A stretch of DNA of 64,000 bases from Desulfovibrio psychrotolerans (GCF_013340305.1 NZ_BLVP01000036.1:95579-159578); one strand, 5' to 3'. Counted from the first letter of the stretch, positions 1-8,586 are shown. Numbers and translations are program-made. The notes: generated by a model from the sequence alone, not told the origin.

Positions 1-78
1 GATGAAAATCTTCAGGCTTTCCCCGGTCCCTAAGACCTTGGCGCTTCCTGCAAGCGGTTCCCTTTCGGGGAAGAAACG

Positions 79-155
79 TGGCGGGGCTGGAAGGATTCGA
101 ACCTCCGACCAACTGGTTCGTAGCCAGCTACTCTATCCAACTGAGCTACAGCCCC
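79..155 (-). tRNA. tRNA-Arg (anticodon ACG)
   Basis: The reverse complement folds as a cloverleaf: acceptor GGGGCTG pairs with CAGCCCC, the anticodon loop is CTACGAA with anticodon ACG, the T-arm contains GGTTCGAATCC, and the 3' CCA is encoded (positions 79-81). ACG is normally deaminated to ICG and reads CGU/CGC/CGA. The tRNA stands alone, with no tRNA neighbour. Confidence 0.96.
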
Positions 156-216
156 GCATGGTTGCCGCGTTCCCGCGCCAACGAGGAAAGGTATATAAGT
201 GGCGGTGCCTGAACTG

Positions 217-669
217 TCAAATACTTTCTCCCGAATTATCTACTTTGATGACATGCATATCCGTAATGCCATTCAGCAGTTGCAGCAGGTGAACCTGCAC
301 GTGGATGATGACCGTTTCCGCATCCTGCGCAAACCCTGTTAAGTGGGGCAGCCGTGCCGTCATGGCATGGAGCAGGTCCCGGTGTTCACAGGCAGGCAGC
401 AGGGTGGCGGTGCCTTCTACCGTGAGGGCGGCGGTTCCCGCATGGGGTGTTGCAGAATGGGCAAGGCGCGTGTCCACAAGCAGGCTTATGGTGGAGTTGT
501 TTTGTATATTCGAGTGCTTGCGCGTGTTGCGCCGTGTCAGCATGTACACATCCGCAACCGTTGGGCCGCAGAAATAGCTCATCAGTGATGCATGTGGCTT
601 GCAACCATCCGTGGTTGCAAGTACACAGAGGTCGTTACCGTGCAGAATTTCCTTCATGCGTTCCAGCAT
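217..669 (-). CDS. Pyridoxamine 5'-phosphate oxidase-like FMN-binding protein
   Basis: A 150-residue cytoplasmic protein. The N-terminal half (MKEILHGNDLCVLATTDG, then HASLMSYFCG and a VYMLTRRNTRKHSNI segment) matches the split-barrel flavin-binding fold of the PNPOx-like family, where the first strands carry 'vLaT...' and 'p..s.m.y'. These proteins bind FMN, or sometimes F420 or heme; the substrate is rarely known and cannot be read from sequence. I chose the ATG at 669 because GAGG sits 6 bases upstream; a longer frame to 720 lacks such a site and adds non-conserved residues. It is transcribed away from the PAPS-reductase-family gene to its right. Confidence 0.72.
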   Translation of the reverse strand: MLERMKEILHGNDLCVLATTDGCKPHASLMSYFCGPTVADVYMLTRRNTRKHSNIQNNSTISLLVDTRLAHSATPHAGTAALTVEGTATLLPACEHRDLLHAMTARLPHLTGFAQDAETVIIHVQVHLLQLLNGITDMHVIKVDNSGESI

Positions 670-971
670 GTTCGCCTCGCGTGAGTGATACAGTTGCGCC
701 GTTGTCCGTGCCCGGGACACACAGGTGTGCAGCCGGATGGCGGAGTGAGGAGTATGCAGGTTTCATAGGTCAGATGGGGGGCGGGGCGCAAGGCTCTTCG
801 TGCGGGAGAGTGCTGTGGCGTATCCGCCGGTTTTCCGGAATGATGGTCGGTTTGCGTTCCGCCCGTAGCGGGCAGCGCATTCCGTTCCGCGCTGTTTCGT
901 TGTTGCGGAACGGGCACGCAAGGAGAACCCCATTGTCAGGCAGTTGTTCGGATACTAACGGGGGAGAGAAG
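670..971. other. Intergenic region with stem-loop
   Basis: About 300 bases between two divergent genes. It holds one clear inverted repeat: CCGTTCCGC (882-890) pairs with GCGGAACGG (905-913) around a 14-base loop. A smaller one, GCCCG-TAG-CGGGC, lies just upstream near 861-873. Neither is followed by a T-run, so they are more likely leader structure or operator than terminator. No convincing gene is seen. Confidence 0.5.
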
Positions 972-1640
972 ATGACACTCGCTCATAAGGTGGCGCGGGC
1001 CAAGGATTTGCTGGAAGAAACCGCACTGGAATTCGGGCCGGAGAACGTGGTCGTGGCGTGGACCGGTGGAAAGGACTCCACCGTAACGCTGCACCTGTGG
1101 AGCGGTGTGCTGGCAGAAATGGGTTTTTCTGGGCTCCGGGCACTGAACATAGATACCGGATGTAAGTTCCCGGAAGTTATGGAGTTTCGTGACATGTTGA
1201 CCGCCGAGTGGGGGCTGCACCTTACTGTGGCGCGTCCCGCCGCCGACCTGCGGGACTACCCTGTTGCGCGGGATAAGGTTGCCTGCTGCGCGGCGCTGAA
1301 GGTGGAACCCCTTTCCCGGAGTGTACGCGAAATGGGGGCAGAAGCCCTGCTTACGGGCATCCGCCGTGATGAGCACCCGGAAAGAGGCAGGGCGCACAGC
1401 GAGCGCCGTGAAAGGCCCGATTGCCTGATGGTGCATCCCATTCTGGATTTTACGGAGATGGATGTCTGGGCGTACATCATGGAGCGCGGGGTGCCCTACT
1501 GTTCCCTGTATACCCAAGGCTACCGTTCCCTTGGATGTGTGCCCTGCACGCTGCCCGTGGCAGAAGGAGAGGAGAGGTCCGGGCGTAATGCGGAAAAGGA
1601 AGCGCACATGGGAACCCTGCGCGCGCTCGGCTACTTCTGA
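972..1640 (+). CDS. Phosphoadenosine phosphosulfate reductase (CysH)-family protein
   Basis: A 222-residue protein of the adenine-nucleotide alpha-hydrolase/PAPS reductase fold. The PP-loop AWTGGKDSTV lies near residues 29-38. A CC pair (VACCAALKVEPL) and a later GCVPCT match the four [4Fe-4S] cysteines of APS reductases (CC...GCxxCT), and R-rich substrate segments follow. However the chain ends ...GTLRALGYF soon after the last pair and lacks the C-terminal ECGLH-type tail that carries the catalytic cysteine of true APS/PAPS reductases. It is therefore either an enzyme using another thiol or an AMP-transfer relative, so I give no symbol. The start follows a GGGGAGAG site. No sulfate-assimilation partner is adjacent. 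Confidence 0.75.
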   Translation: MTLAHKVARAKDLLEETALEFGPENVVVAWTGGKDSTVTLHLWSGVLAEMGFSGLRALNIDTGCKFPEVMEFRDMLTAEWGLHLTVARPAADLRDYPVARDKVACCAALKVEPLSRSVREMGAEALLTGIRRDEHPERGRAHSERRERPDCLMVHPILDFTEMDVWAYIMERGVPYCSLYTQGYRSLGCVPCTLPVAEGEERSGRNAEKEAHMGTLRALGYF

Positions 1641-1741
1641 TGCCGGTCTGCGGCCCACCGGAGCAGAAATCTCGGTGCTCTGTCTTCTGAAGAATTTCCC
1701 GGTGCCTCTCCTTCCAGTATTCTGCGGTCGCCTGTGGCAAT

Positions 1742-1951
1742 CTACACCCTGTCGCAGAACACGCCTTCCATAAATTCTTCCAGCGCATCGTCCATCTGGG
1801 GGATGTAGTCGTTCAGTTCTCCCCGCTTGTTGCAGTGCTCACACTGCATATACACCTGCTGGCAACTGCGCATGGCCGTAATCGGCTTGCCGCAGTGCTT
1901 GCAGGGAATAGTGGTCTGGGCACTTCTGCCCCAGCGATAGCTGCCCCACAT
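1742..1951 (-). CDS. Small dual-CxxC (seleno)protein family member, cysteine form
   Basis: A 69-residue protein. PCKHCGK (near residues 17-23) and QCEHCNKRG (near 36-44) form a two-CxxC zinc-ribbon-like core, with another cysteine between them and FCDRV at the C-terminus. The pattern recalls a small family of Desulfovibrio-type genomes annotated as 'dual CXXC motif small (seleno)protein', in which one cysteine can be selenocysteine; here all positions are TGC/TGT and the stop is TAG, so this copy is the cysteine form. GGAGAG lies 5-8 bases before the ATG. Function is not known. It is convergent with the PAPS-reductase-like gene. Confidence 0.7.
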   Translation of the reverse strand: MWGSYRWGRSAQTTIPCKHCGKPITAMRSCQQVYMQCEHCNKRGELNDYIPQMDDALEEFMEGVFCDRV

Positions 1952-2323
1952 AGATTCTCTCCGTTCGGTATCGTATCGCGTTCATCCCTGCCGGAGGTGC
2001 AATCCGGCTGTAAAACGCAACCAGTGACGGCATACGCCATTGCGTCGTGTCAGGCAACCTTTCCGGGCTGCTCATTACCTGTGCCTGTCTTTCCGTCGGC
2101 AGACCGCCCGCGTTGCCGCATCCCTTCGCAACCTGCCGCCCTTCAAGTGTTCTTGCGGAGCGGGCGGGGTTGCATATTCCGGCTTTCCGTGTAGTATGAA
2201 AACTTGGTGTATGTGCCTCATGCCGCCCGTCACATCAAAATATCCACGCCTCACGGTGTTTTCGTAAGATCAAAACGCCCCGGCGCATCCCTTAATCATC
2301 CATTTCCCGAAAGGAGACTCTTC
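1952..2323. other. Divergent intergenic region (possible ftn promoter)
   Basis: A 372-base gap between the small dual-CxxC gene (minus) and ferritin (plus). A possible plus-strand sigma-70-like promoter is TTGCAT (2170-2175), 16 bases, TAGTAT (2192-2197), about 130 bases before ferritin. I did not recognise a Fur or PerR box. Open frames across the gap have no start signals and look like shadows. Confidence 0.35.
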
Positions 2324-2833
2324 ATGCTCAGCAAAACGATGAATCAGGCCCTCAATGAACAGGTAAAGTGGGAAATGTACTCCGGCTACCTGTATCTCTC
2401 CATGTCCGCCTATTTTGCCGAGCGCGGCATGGGCGGCTTTGCCCAGTGGATGCGCGTACAGGCACAGGAAGAGCTTTTCCACGCCATGAAGTTTTATGAC
2501 TTTATCAACGAGCGTGGGGGCAGCGTGCTTCTGCAATCTATCGATGCTCCCCGCCATGCGTGGAAGAACGTGCTTGAAGTCTTTGAGGAGACCCTCTCCC
2601 ACGAGCGTCACGTGACGGAGCGTATCAATAATCTGGCCAACCTTGCGCAGGATGAGCGCGACCATGCCACCGGCATTTTCCTGCAATGGTTCGTCACCGA
2701 GCAGGTGGAGGAAGAAGACAGCGTGAACACCGTGCTGGGCAAGCTGCGCATGATCAACGGCGAAGGGCAGGGCATGCTCATGCTGGACGCGGAACTGGGA
2801 GCAAGGGTCTTCACGCCTCCCGCGGCGGCATAG
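2324..2833 (+). CDS. ftnA: Ferritin
   Basis: A 169-residue four-helix ferritin that stores iron as a ferric mineral in a 24-subunit cytoplasmic cage. Ferroxidase-site residues are visible: a glutamate in helix A (VKWEMYSGYLY), E and H in QAQEELFHAMKF, and E/Q residues in the third and fourth helices (ETLSHERH, FVTEQVEEE). The lack of the bacterioferritin heme methionine and the Ftn-like C-terminus favour non-heme ferritin. AAGGAGA is placed 6 bases before the ATG, so longer upstream extensions are not used. It is followed by, but probably not co-regulated with, the 2-oxoacid oxidoreductase genes. Confidence 0.93.
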   Translation: MLSKTMNQALNEQVKWEMYSGYLYLSMSAYFAERGMGGFAQWMRVQAQEELFHAMKFYDFINERGGSVLLQSIDAPRHAWKNVLEVFEETLSHERHVTERINNLANLAQDERDHATGIFLQWFVTEQVEEEDSVNTVLGKLRMINGEGQGMLMLDAELGARVFTPPAAA

Positions 2834-2970
2834 CGGGGCAGTGCGCATTGTGGAACAGGGGGTGTTCCGCTCCACCGTGAGCAGGACTGCCCGGAATGTC
2901 GTCCATGCTCTGTTCGCACCGTTCAGGGCGGTCTGCCGGAGTTTTTTTACCATGCAGTCAGGAGTAGCAT

Positions 2971-4656
2971 GTGAGTAAGCAATCAAAACACATCATCATC
3001 GGTGGTGCCGCCGGTCAGGGGCTGGTCACCGTGGGACAGTTGCTGTGCAAGGCGCTCGTTCGCGCCGGATACGAGGTGCTGGTCACCCAGCACTACATGT
3101 CCCGTGTGCGCGGCGGTCACAACACCTTTAATATCCGTACAGGAGCGCAGCCCGTTACCGGTCCTGCGGATGCCTGCGACATCCTTGTGGCGCTCAATCA
3201 GGAAACCGTAACCCTGCATAAAGAAGAAATGGCCGGGAAGGGGTTTGTCATTCTGGATACAGCATTGAACGCGGAAGGGCTGCCCGCCCTGAAGGTTCCC
3301 TTTGACAAGCTTGCGCCCAAGGCCATTTTTCAGAACGTGGCAGCACTGGGTGTACTGTGCAGCGTGCTGGGAGTGGACAAGGAATACGCAGAGGAACTGC
3401 TGCGTGAGAGCTTTGGGAAAAAAGGCGAGGATGTGGTGCAGCAGAACAGGCAGGTGCTTGATGATGCCTGCGCGTGGGCGCAGGAGCAGCAGGCGCTGTG
3501 CGATGTATTGCCTGCCGTGCCCAGACGCGAACCCCGTATGCTCATCAACGGCAACGAGGCCATAGCCTTTGGTGCTTTGGCGGCGGGAGTGAAATTCTGT
3601 TCCTTCTATCCCATGACTCCTGCCACCACAGTGGCGCAGAACCTTATCCTGCACGGGCGCAAGCTCGGTGTCATTGTGGAGCAGGTAGAGGACGAGATAG
3701 CTGCCCTGAACATGGCGCTCGGCGCGTCCTATGCCGGGGCACCCACCCTTGTGCCCACTTCCGGCGGCGGATTCGCCCTGATGACAGAAGCTGTAAGCCT
3801 TGCGGGCGTCATGGAGCAGCCTGTGGTCATCGTGGTGGCTCAGCGTCCCGGTCCCGCCACCGGTCTGCCCACCCGTACGGAGCAGGCGGATCTTAACCTC
3901 GTGCTGTATTCGGGGCACGGGGAATTTCCCCGCGCCATCTTTGCCCCGTGCACACTGGAAGACTGCTTCCATCTTACCCACAAGGCCTTCGATATAACCG
4001 AAAAATACCAGTCTCCCGTTTTCGTGCTCACGGATCAGGATCTTTCGGACAGGCTTATGGGCGTGCCTCCCTTCGACCTTTCGTCTCTGCCGCCCGTTGC
4101 CGGGCCGGACCTTACGGATGATAACGCCGCAGGATACAAGCGCTATGCCTTCACTGAGAATGGCCTTTCTCCCCGGCGCATCCCCGGCTACGGCAGGTCG
4201 CTGGTGCTGGCAGACTGCCACGAGCATACGGAAGACGGCCATATCACGGAAGATATGGGCATCCGGACAGCCATGAACGACAAACGCTTTGCCAAGGAAC
4301 TGGGCATCCTTTCCGAGGTGGTGCCGCCCAGACGCTTCGGAGCGGAACAACCGGACCGCATTCTGCTGTGCTGGGGTTCCACAGAAGGCGCTGCGCGTGA
4401 AACGGCGGATATCCTTAACGCGCAGGGGCAGAAGGTGGCCGTGCTCAGCTTCCCGCAGGTGTGGCCGCTCAAGCCGGATCAGTTCCTGCCGTTCCTTGCC
4501 TCGGCAAAGGAAGTAGTGGCGGTAGAGGGCAACAAACTGGGACAGTTCGCCCGCCTGCTGCGGCAGGAAACCGGGTTTGTCGTACACCGTACGGTGCTCC
4601 GGTATGACGGACGTCCGTTCACTCCCGACTTCATTCTGGCCAAGCTGTCCGAATAG
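2971..4656 (+). CDS. korA: 2-oxoacid:acceptor oxidoreductase, fused gamma-alpha subunit
   Basis: A 561-residue cytoplasmic subunit. Residues 1 to about 180 are the gamma domain (IIGGAAGQGLVTVGQLL, then SRVRGGHN), and about 190 to the end are the alpha domain (INGNEAIAFGALAAGVKF; YPMTPATT; SGGGFALM; PTRTEQADL), the order found in KorA-type enzymes. With the next gene it should oxidise a 2-oxoacid (2-oxoglutarate or a branched/aryl analogue) to the acyl-CoA while reducing ferredoxin; the exact substrate cannot be read from sequence. The start codon is GTG, with GGAG 6 bases upstream. The partner beta gene begins 14 bases after the stop. Confidence 0.9.
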   Translation: MSKQSKHIIIGGAAGQGLVTVGQLLCKALVRAGYEVLVTQHYMSRVRGGHNTFNIRTGAQPVTGPADACDILVALNQETVTLHKEEMAGKGFVILDTALNAEGLPALKVPFDKLAPKAIFQNVAALGVLCSVLGVDKEYAEELLRESFGKKGEDVVQQNRQVLDDACAWAQEQQALCDVLPAVPRREPRMLINGNEAIAFGALAAGVKFCSFYPMTPATTVAQNLILHGRKLGVIVEQVEDEIAALNMALGASYAGAPTLVPTSGGGFALMTEAVSLAGVMEQPVVIVVAQRPGPATGLPTRTEQADLNLVLYSGHGEFPRAIFAPCTLEDCFHLTHKAFDITEKYQSPVFVLTDQDLSDRLMGVPPFDLSSLPPVAGPDLTDDNAAGYKRYAFTENGLSPRRIPGYGRSLVLADCHEHTEDGHITEDMGIRTAMNDKRFAKELGILSEVVPPRRFGAEQPDRILLCWGSTEGAARETADILNAQGQKVAVLSFPQVWPLKPDQFLPFLASAKEVVAVEGNKLGQFARLLRQETGFVVHRTVLRYDGRPFTPDFILAKLSE

Positions 4657-4670
4657 CAACGAGGTGCACA

Positions 4671-5522
4671 ATGATTGATATCAGCGTTTACGGCGACTAC
4701 AAGACCTCGTGGTGTCCCGGCTGCGGCAACCATGACGTGCTGGCGGCGCTCAAACAGGCCCTTGCCGAGATGGATCTTGCCCCGCATCAGGTGGCGCATG
4801 TTTCCGGCATCGGGCAAGCTGCCAAGGCCCCGCACTATATCACTATCAATGGTTTCAACGGGTTGCATGGCCGTGGTCTGCCTCCTGCGCAGGCCATCAA
4901 ACTGGTCAATCCGGAACTCACCGTCATTGCCGAAAGCGGCGATGGCTGCAACTACGGCGAGGGCGGCAACCACTTCCTCGCCGCCATCCGGCGCAATGTG
5001 GATATGACTCTGCTCGCCCACGACAATCAGGTCTACGGGCTGACCAAGGGACAAGCCAGCCCCACCACGGCGGAAGGACAGATCACCAAGTCGCAGCCCG
5101 ATGGAGTGACCAACGCCCCCTTTAACCCCATTGCCGTGGCGGTGGCCATGCGGGCCAATTTTGTGGCGCGTGCGTTTTCCGGCAACAAGCCGCACCTGAT
5201 CAAAATGATACAGGCTGCCATACGCCACCCCGGATTCGCCATGGTGGATATCTTCTCCCCGTGCGTCTCCTTCAACAAGGTGAATACCTTCGGCTGGTAC
5301 AAGCAGCGCTGCTATGAGCTGGATGCGAACTATGATCCCACCGACTGGAATGCGGCCATGGAAAAGGCCAACGAATTCGGCGACCGCATCCCCATAGGCG
5401 TTATCTGGAAGACGGACCGCAAGCCTCTGAACGAGCGTTTTGCCGTGTGCAAGCATGGTCCGCTGGGCAGGCAGCCGGTCGACCTTAAGGCGTTGGACGC
5501 AATCATGCATTCCTACATCTGA
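4671..5522 (+). CDS. korB: 2-oxoacid:acceptor oxidoreductase, beta subunit (TPP-binding)
   Basis: A 283-residue thiamine-diphosphate subunit, partner of the fused alpha-gamma chain just upstream. TSWCPGCGNHDV (Cys15, Cys18) is the cluster-binding CPGC motif. GDGCNYGEGGNHF together with HDNQVYGLTKGQ forms the TPP/Mg site. No ferredoxin domain is fused and no delta subunit gene is adjacent, as in the two-subunit Kor and archaeal-type enzymes. The two genes form an operon that probably ends at the strong hairpin at 5535-5565. Confidence 0.92.
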   Translation: MIDISVYGDYKTSWCPGCGNHDVLAALKQALAEMDLAPHQVAHVSGIGQAAKAPHYITINGFNGLHGRGLPPAQAIKLVNPELTVIAESGDGCNYGEGGNHFLAAIRRNVDMTLLAHDNQVYGLTKGQASPTTAEGQITKSQPDGVTNAPFNPIAVAVAMRANFVARAFSGNKPHLIKMIQAAIRHPGFAMVDIFSPCVSFNKVNTFGWYKQRCYELDANYDPTDWNAAMEKANEFGDRIPIGVIWKTDRKPLNERFAVCKHGPLGRQPVDLKALDAIMHSYI

Positions 5523-5534
5523 GAAAGTGAACCG

Positions 5535-5565
5535 GGCGGGCGTCTGACAGAACAGGACGCCCGCC
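5535..5565 (+). terminator. Strong hairpin after korB (attenuator or weak terminator)
   Basis: A perfect 10-bp stem, GGCGGGCGTC paired with GACGCCCGCC, around an 11-base loop. Only TT follows, and the Shine-Dalgarno of the next gene starts 6 bases later. It would end, weaken or protect the korAB transcript rather than fully terminate it. Confidence 0.5.
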
Positions 5566-5581
5566 TTGCAAGGAGACGGAC

Positions 5582-5944
5582 ATGCACGGAGAAACCATGC
5601 GCAAGGTAGCCCTGTTTCCTTTTAACGGAGACGTGATGTGCTTTATCCACGTACTGCTCAACGCGCTGGATATGCAGGAAAAAGGCTATGGGGTGAAGAT
5701 AGTGGTGGAGGGCAGCGCCTGTACGGTCATCCCCGCCATAGCGGACCCGCACCACTTCATGCATAAGCTGTATATACAGACCAGAGACGCGGGCCTTATC
5801 GTGGGAGCGTGCAGGGCGTGTTCCGTGAAGCAGCGGGTGGACAAAGCCATAGAGGCGGAAGGCATTCCCCTCATAGGCGACATGAGCGGGCATCCTTCCA
5901 TGAGTCAGTATATGGCCGCAGGCTATGAAATAGTCACTTTTTAG
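5582..5944 (+). CDS. DsrE-family protein
   Basis: A 120-residue cytoplasmic protein with a DsrE-like alpha/beta fold: VALFPFNGDVMCFIHVLLNALDM at the N-terminus, then YGVKIVVEGSACTVIP, and LIVGACRACS carrying two cysteines. The family includes sulfur-carrier subunits such as DsrE/TusD, but most single-gene members are uncharacterised; the C-x2-C here could carry sulfur or bind metal, which is inference. AAGGAGA precedes the ATG at 5582 by 5-6 bases, better than the internal ATG at 5597. It follows the korAB hairpin on the same strand. Confidence 0.68.
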   Translation: MHGETMRKVALFPFNGDVMCFIHVLLNALDMQEKGYGVKIVVEGSACTVIPAIADPHHFMHKLYIQTRDAGLIVGACRACSVKQRVDKAIEAEGIPLIGDMSGHPSMSQYMAAGYEIVTF

Positions 5945-6097
5945 CCGCGCTCCGCTCGCTTTCCGCCGTGGTCGATCACGGGCCAAGCCCCCCGGAGCAT
6001 TGTGACGTCAGGCGTGTGTCTGCCCACGCTCCGGGTGACCTTATGCAGGCCCCTGCTGGCTTTCGCAGTGCGGCACCGGCTGGAAAAGGCAGGCAGG

Positions 6098-7333
6098 CTA
6101 CCCCTCCTGTCCTGTTCCCTGCGGCGAAGCCGCCCGTACCGGGCGCATGGCTGTCACCGTGGCCACGGCCTTTATGCCTTTCTTCTCGCCGGTAAAGCCG
6201 AGCTTTTCTTCCGTGGTGGCCTTCACATTCACCTGTTCCGGAGCAAGCTTGAGCAGGCGGCAAAGGTTTTTCCTGATGTGCGGCTTCCACGGAGAGACTT
6301 TGGGCACCTGTGCGATCACGGTAACATCAACATGCGTTACCACAATGCCTTGCTGCAGGAGTTGATCGTACACCTCGTTCAGCAGAATGCCGCTTTCGAT
6401 GTTATCAAACTCCGCCGCCGTGTCCGGAAAGTGCTCCCCGATGTCTCCTCCGCCCATGCAGCCCAGCAGGGCGTCTGTAAGCGCATGCAGCAGCACGTCC
6501 CCGTCAGAATGTGCCACCACCTCCGGCGCGCCGGGAATGGGCACACCGCCCAGCTTCATGGGGCGTCCCGTGCCGTAACGGTGCACGTCATATCCCCAGC
6601 CCACAACGGGCAGCATGGAAACTCCGTCCACCGTGTCCCGCTCCCTGTTTCCGAGCATGGCAAGGTCCTCCGGGTGGGTGATTTTGTGGTTTTGCGGGTC
6701 GCCGGCAACGGTGACAACGGGTATCCCCGCCTGTTCCAGTACCAAGGCATCATCCGTCACCTGCCAGCCATGCGCACGGCAGGCTTGGTGTGCGGTGCTG
6801 AGCGTTGCACGGTTAAATCCCTGCGGGGTCTGCACCGCGCGCAAGGTATCGCGCACAGGGGTGGAAACAACGTGCGTCCCGGTAACAACCTTGATGGTGT
6901 CCGTGACAGGCAGAACGGGAATAACGCCACCGGCTCCGTCCTGAAGCGCGTCCAGTAGGCGGTTAACCAGCGCGGGAGAAAGAAAGGGACGCGCGGCATC
7001 GTGAACGAGCACGGTGTCGCACTGCTCGGGCAGAGCCATCAGGCCGTTGTATACAGAATCCTGCCTGCGCTCGCCACCTTCCGCAACAACCCACGGCAGT
7101 CCCAGCCCGCGCAGGCGGTCCAGATCTTCCAGTTCCGCGCGAGCTTCTTCCATGTCGCTTGGCGGGAAGACAAAAACAAGGCCGTGCAGACGTGCCACGC
7201 GGGCAAGGGTAACGGCAGACTGCCAGAACAGGGGGGCACCGTTCCAGCGGATAAACTGTTTCTTCACGCCGCCTGCGGCCTGAGCCATACGGCTACCGCT
7301 GCCCGCCGCAAGAATGATGGACCAACACTGCAT
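6098..7333 (-). CDS. ispDF: Bifunctional IspD/IspF (MEP isoprenoid pathway)
   Basis: A 411-residue fusion. Residues 1 to about 230 are IspD, 2-C-methyl-D-erythritol 4-phosphate cytidylyltransferase (LAAGSGSRM; VHDAARPF; TPQGF). Residues about 250 to the end are IspF, MECDP synthase, with metal ligands in GYDVHRYG and HSDGDVLLHALTDALLG and the C-terminal FTGEKKGI. The two enzymes bracket the IspE step, whose gene lies at 31.7 kb. The ATG at 7333 has GAGGAA 5-6 bases upstream; an in-frame ATG at 7366 is possible but adds residues not expected in IspD. It lies just downstream of the RNase P RNA gene and its terminator. Confidence 0.95.
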   Translation of the reverse strand: MQCWSIILAAGSGSRMAQAAGGVKKQFIRWNGAPLFWQSAVTLARVARLHGLVFVFPPSDMEEARAELEDLDRLRGLGLPWVVAEGGERRQDSVYNGLMALPEQCDTVLVHDAARPFLSPALVNRLLDALQDGAGGVIPVLPVTDTIKVVTGTHVVSTPVRDTLRAVQTPQGFNRATLSTAHQACRAHGWQVTDDALVLEQAGIPVVTVAGDPQNHKITHPEDLAMLGNRERDTVDGVSMLPVVGWGYDVHRYGTGRPMKLGGVPIPGAPEVVAHSDGDVLLHALTDALLGCMGGGDIGEHFPDTAAEFDNIESGILLNEVYDQLLQQGIVVTHVDVTVIAQVPKVSPWKPHIRKNLCRLLKLAPEQVNVKATTEEKLGFTGEKKGIKAVATVTAMRPVRAASPQGTGQEG

Positions 7334-7385
7334 GGGGTTCCTCGCGTGTTGCGCGGTTGTTTTCATTCCGACCTGCTCCGCCAAG

Positions 7386-7410
7386 AAAAAGGGCGCACTG
7401 GGCGCCCTTT
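7386..7410 (-). terminator. Intrinsic terminator of rnpB
   Basis: On the minus strand AAAGGGCGC pairs with GCGCCCTTT around a 5-base loop and runs into TTCTT. It sits right after the 3' end of the RNase P RNA. Confidence 0.85.
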
Positions 7411-7420
7411 CATTGCTAAC

Positions 7421-7781
7421 GGGAGTCGGACTGTAAGCCGGGTTCTGTCCCCTTTGCAGGGGGGGTATCATTCCTCTAGGATCATGGTTGCCCATGACCT
7501 CAAGCAACCTACCCGGAAGCATTGGCCGGGCCGACCGTAGCGCTTCCCTATTTGGTCTTGCTCCGAACGGGGTTTACCGAGCATACCGCGTCACCGCGGT
7601 ATCTGGTGGGCTCTTACCCCACCGTTTCACCCTTACCGCGCGGCATGCCGCACGGCGGTTTGTTTTCTGTGGCACTTTCCGAAGATCGCTCTCCCTGGGG
7701 GTTACCCAGCGTTCTGCCCTTTGGAGCCCGGACTTTCCTCTCCGGGTCGTATGACCCGCAGCGATACCCCGTCCGACTCCT
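7421..7781 (-). ncRNA. rnpB: RNase P RNA, bacterial class A
   Basis: The catalytic RNA that trims tRNA 5' leaders. The 5' end GGAGTCGGAC pairs with the 3' end GTCCGACTCC (P1). Conserved blocks are present: GAGGAAAGTCCGGGCTCC near the 5' end, CAGAACGCTGGGTAACCCCC, GAAAGTGCCACAGAAA, and near the 3' end GACAGAACCCGGCTTACAG. Length of about 360 nt is normal. The gene lies between cdsZ and ispDF on the same strand and has its own intrinsic terminator. Confidence 0.97.
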
Positions 7782-7791
7782 GAAAAACGTC

Positions 7792-8586
7792 TTAGGCCTC
7801 TGCGGATTCTTCCGCTTTAGCCTGCGCGGCGCTCTGTCCGCTCTGCGAAAGATTGGCAGGGCACTCATTAAAGTGCTCGCACCAGTAAATGAGCCGCTGG
7901 CAGTTGGGGCAGCTCAGAATCTGGTGGCCCTTTTGCAGTTCAATAAAGCTCTGCGGAGGAATGGCAATATGGCATCCGTTGCACACCCCGGCTTCCACAG
8001 GCACGATGACCGGGTTGTCCAGCCGTTCGCGGATAAACTCGTATCTGCTGAGAATGGGGGCGGGCACTTCCTGACAGGCTGTATCACGCTTTTTGTTGAG
8101 CTTGGCAATAACCTTGCTGGCTTCGTCAATGCGTGCCTGCAGACTGGCCTTCTTGGCTTCCAGATCGCTCTTCAGCGCGCTGTAGTCCACATCCAGTTCT
8201 TCCAGGCCGGACTGCTGCCGGGTCAGTTCTTCCGCAAGCGCCAGTTTTTCTTCTTCGCGCATGCGGTTCACTTTTTCAAGATTGTCCATCTCGCGCATCA
8301 TGGCGTGGTATTCTTTGGTATTCCCCACGAGCATGAGCTTGGACTTGCTCTTCTTCACCTTCAGGGCGTCGTTTTCTATTTCGCCGCCAAGGCGTTTTTC
8401 CTGTTCTTTCAGGTGTTCAATTTTTTCGACAAAGCGGGTTCGCTGTTCTTCAAGGCTGTCAAAGCGTTCCTGGAGAATCTTGACCTCGCTGGGCGCGTCT
8501 TTCAGTTCCCGTGCAATGACGAGGATTTCATCGTCCACCCTCTGCAGGGCTACAAGCTGTTCTATCTGCTTAAGATACAGGCTCAA
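7792..8586 (-). CDS. cdsZ: Zinc-ribbon coiled-coil regulatory protein (CdsZ/HP0958-like, C4-type)
   Basis: A 264-residue cytoplasmic protein. Residues about 10-185 form a long antiparallel coiled coil rich in E, K and L. Residues about 200-235 hold a C4 zinc ribbon, GVCNGCHIAI ... ILSCPNCQRLIYW. This is the layout of the DUF164/HP0958 (FlgZ)/CdsZ family, reported to act in flagellar or secretion regulation by RNA or protein binding; the role in this organism is inference. The start codon is TTG, fixed by AGGAGG 8 bases upstream. The C-terminal tail is low-complexity (Ala/Gln/Glu/Ser). Confidence 0.85.
   Translation of the reverse strand: MSLYLKQIEQLVALQRVDDEILVIARELKDAPSEVKILQERFDSLEEQRTRFVEKIEHLKEQEKRLGGEIENDALKVKKSKSKLMLVGNTKEYHAMMREMDNLEKVNRMREEEKLALAEELTRQQSGLEELDVDYSALKSDLEAKKASLQARIDEASKVIAKLNKKRDTACQEVPAPILSRYEFIRERLDNPVIVPVEAGVCNGCHIAIPPQSFIELQKGHQILSCPNCQRLIYWCEHFNECPANLSQSGQSAAQAKAEESAEA

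Noticed and set aside
1742-1951. UGA selenocysteine in the small dual-CxxC protein
   Set aside because: All cysteine codons are TGC/TGT and the stop is TAG.
2834-2970. Terminator with T-run (TTTTTTT at 2942) after ferritin
   Set aside because: No stable stem directly before the T-run.
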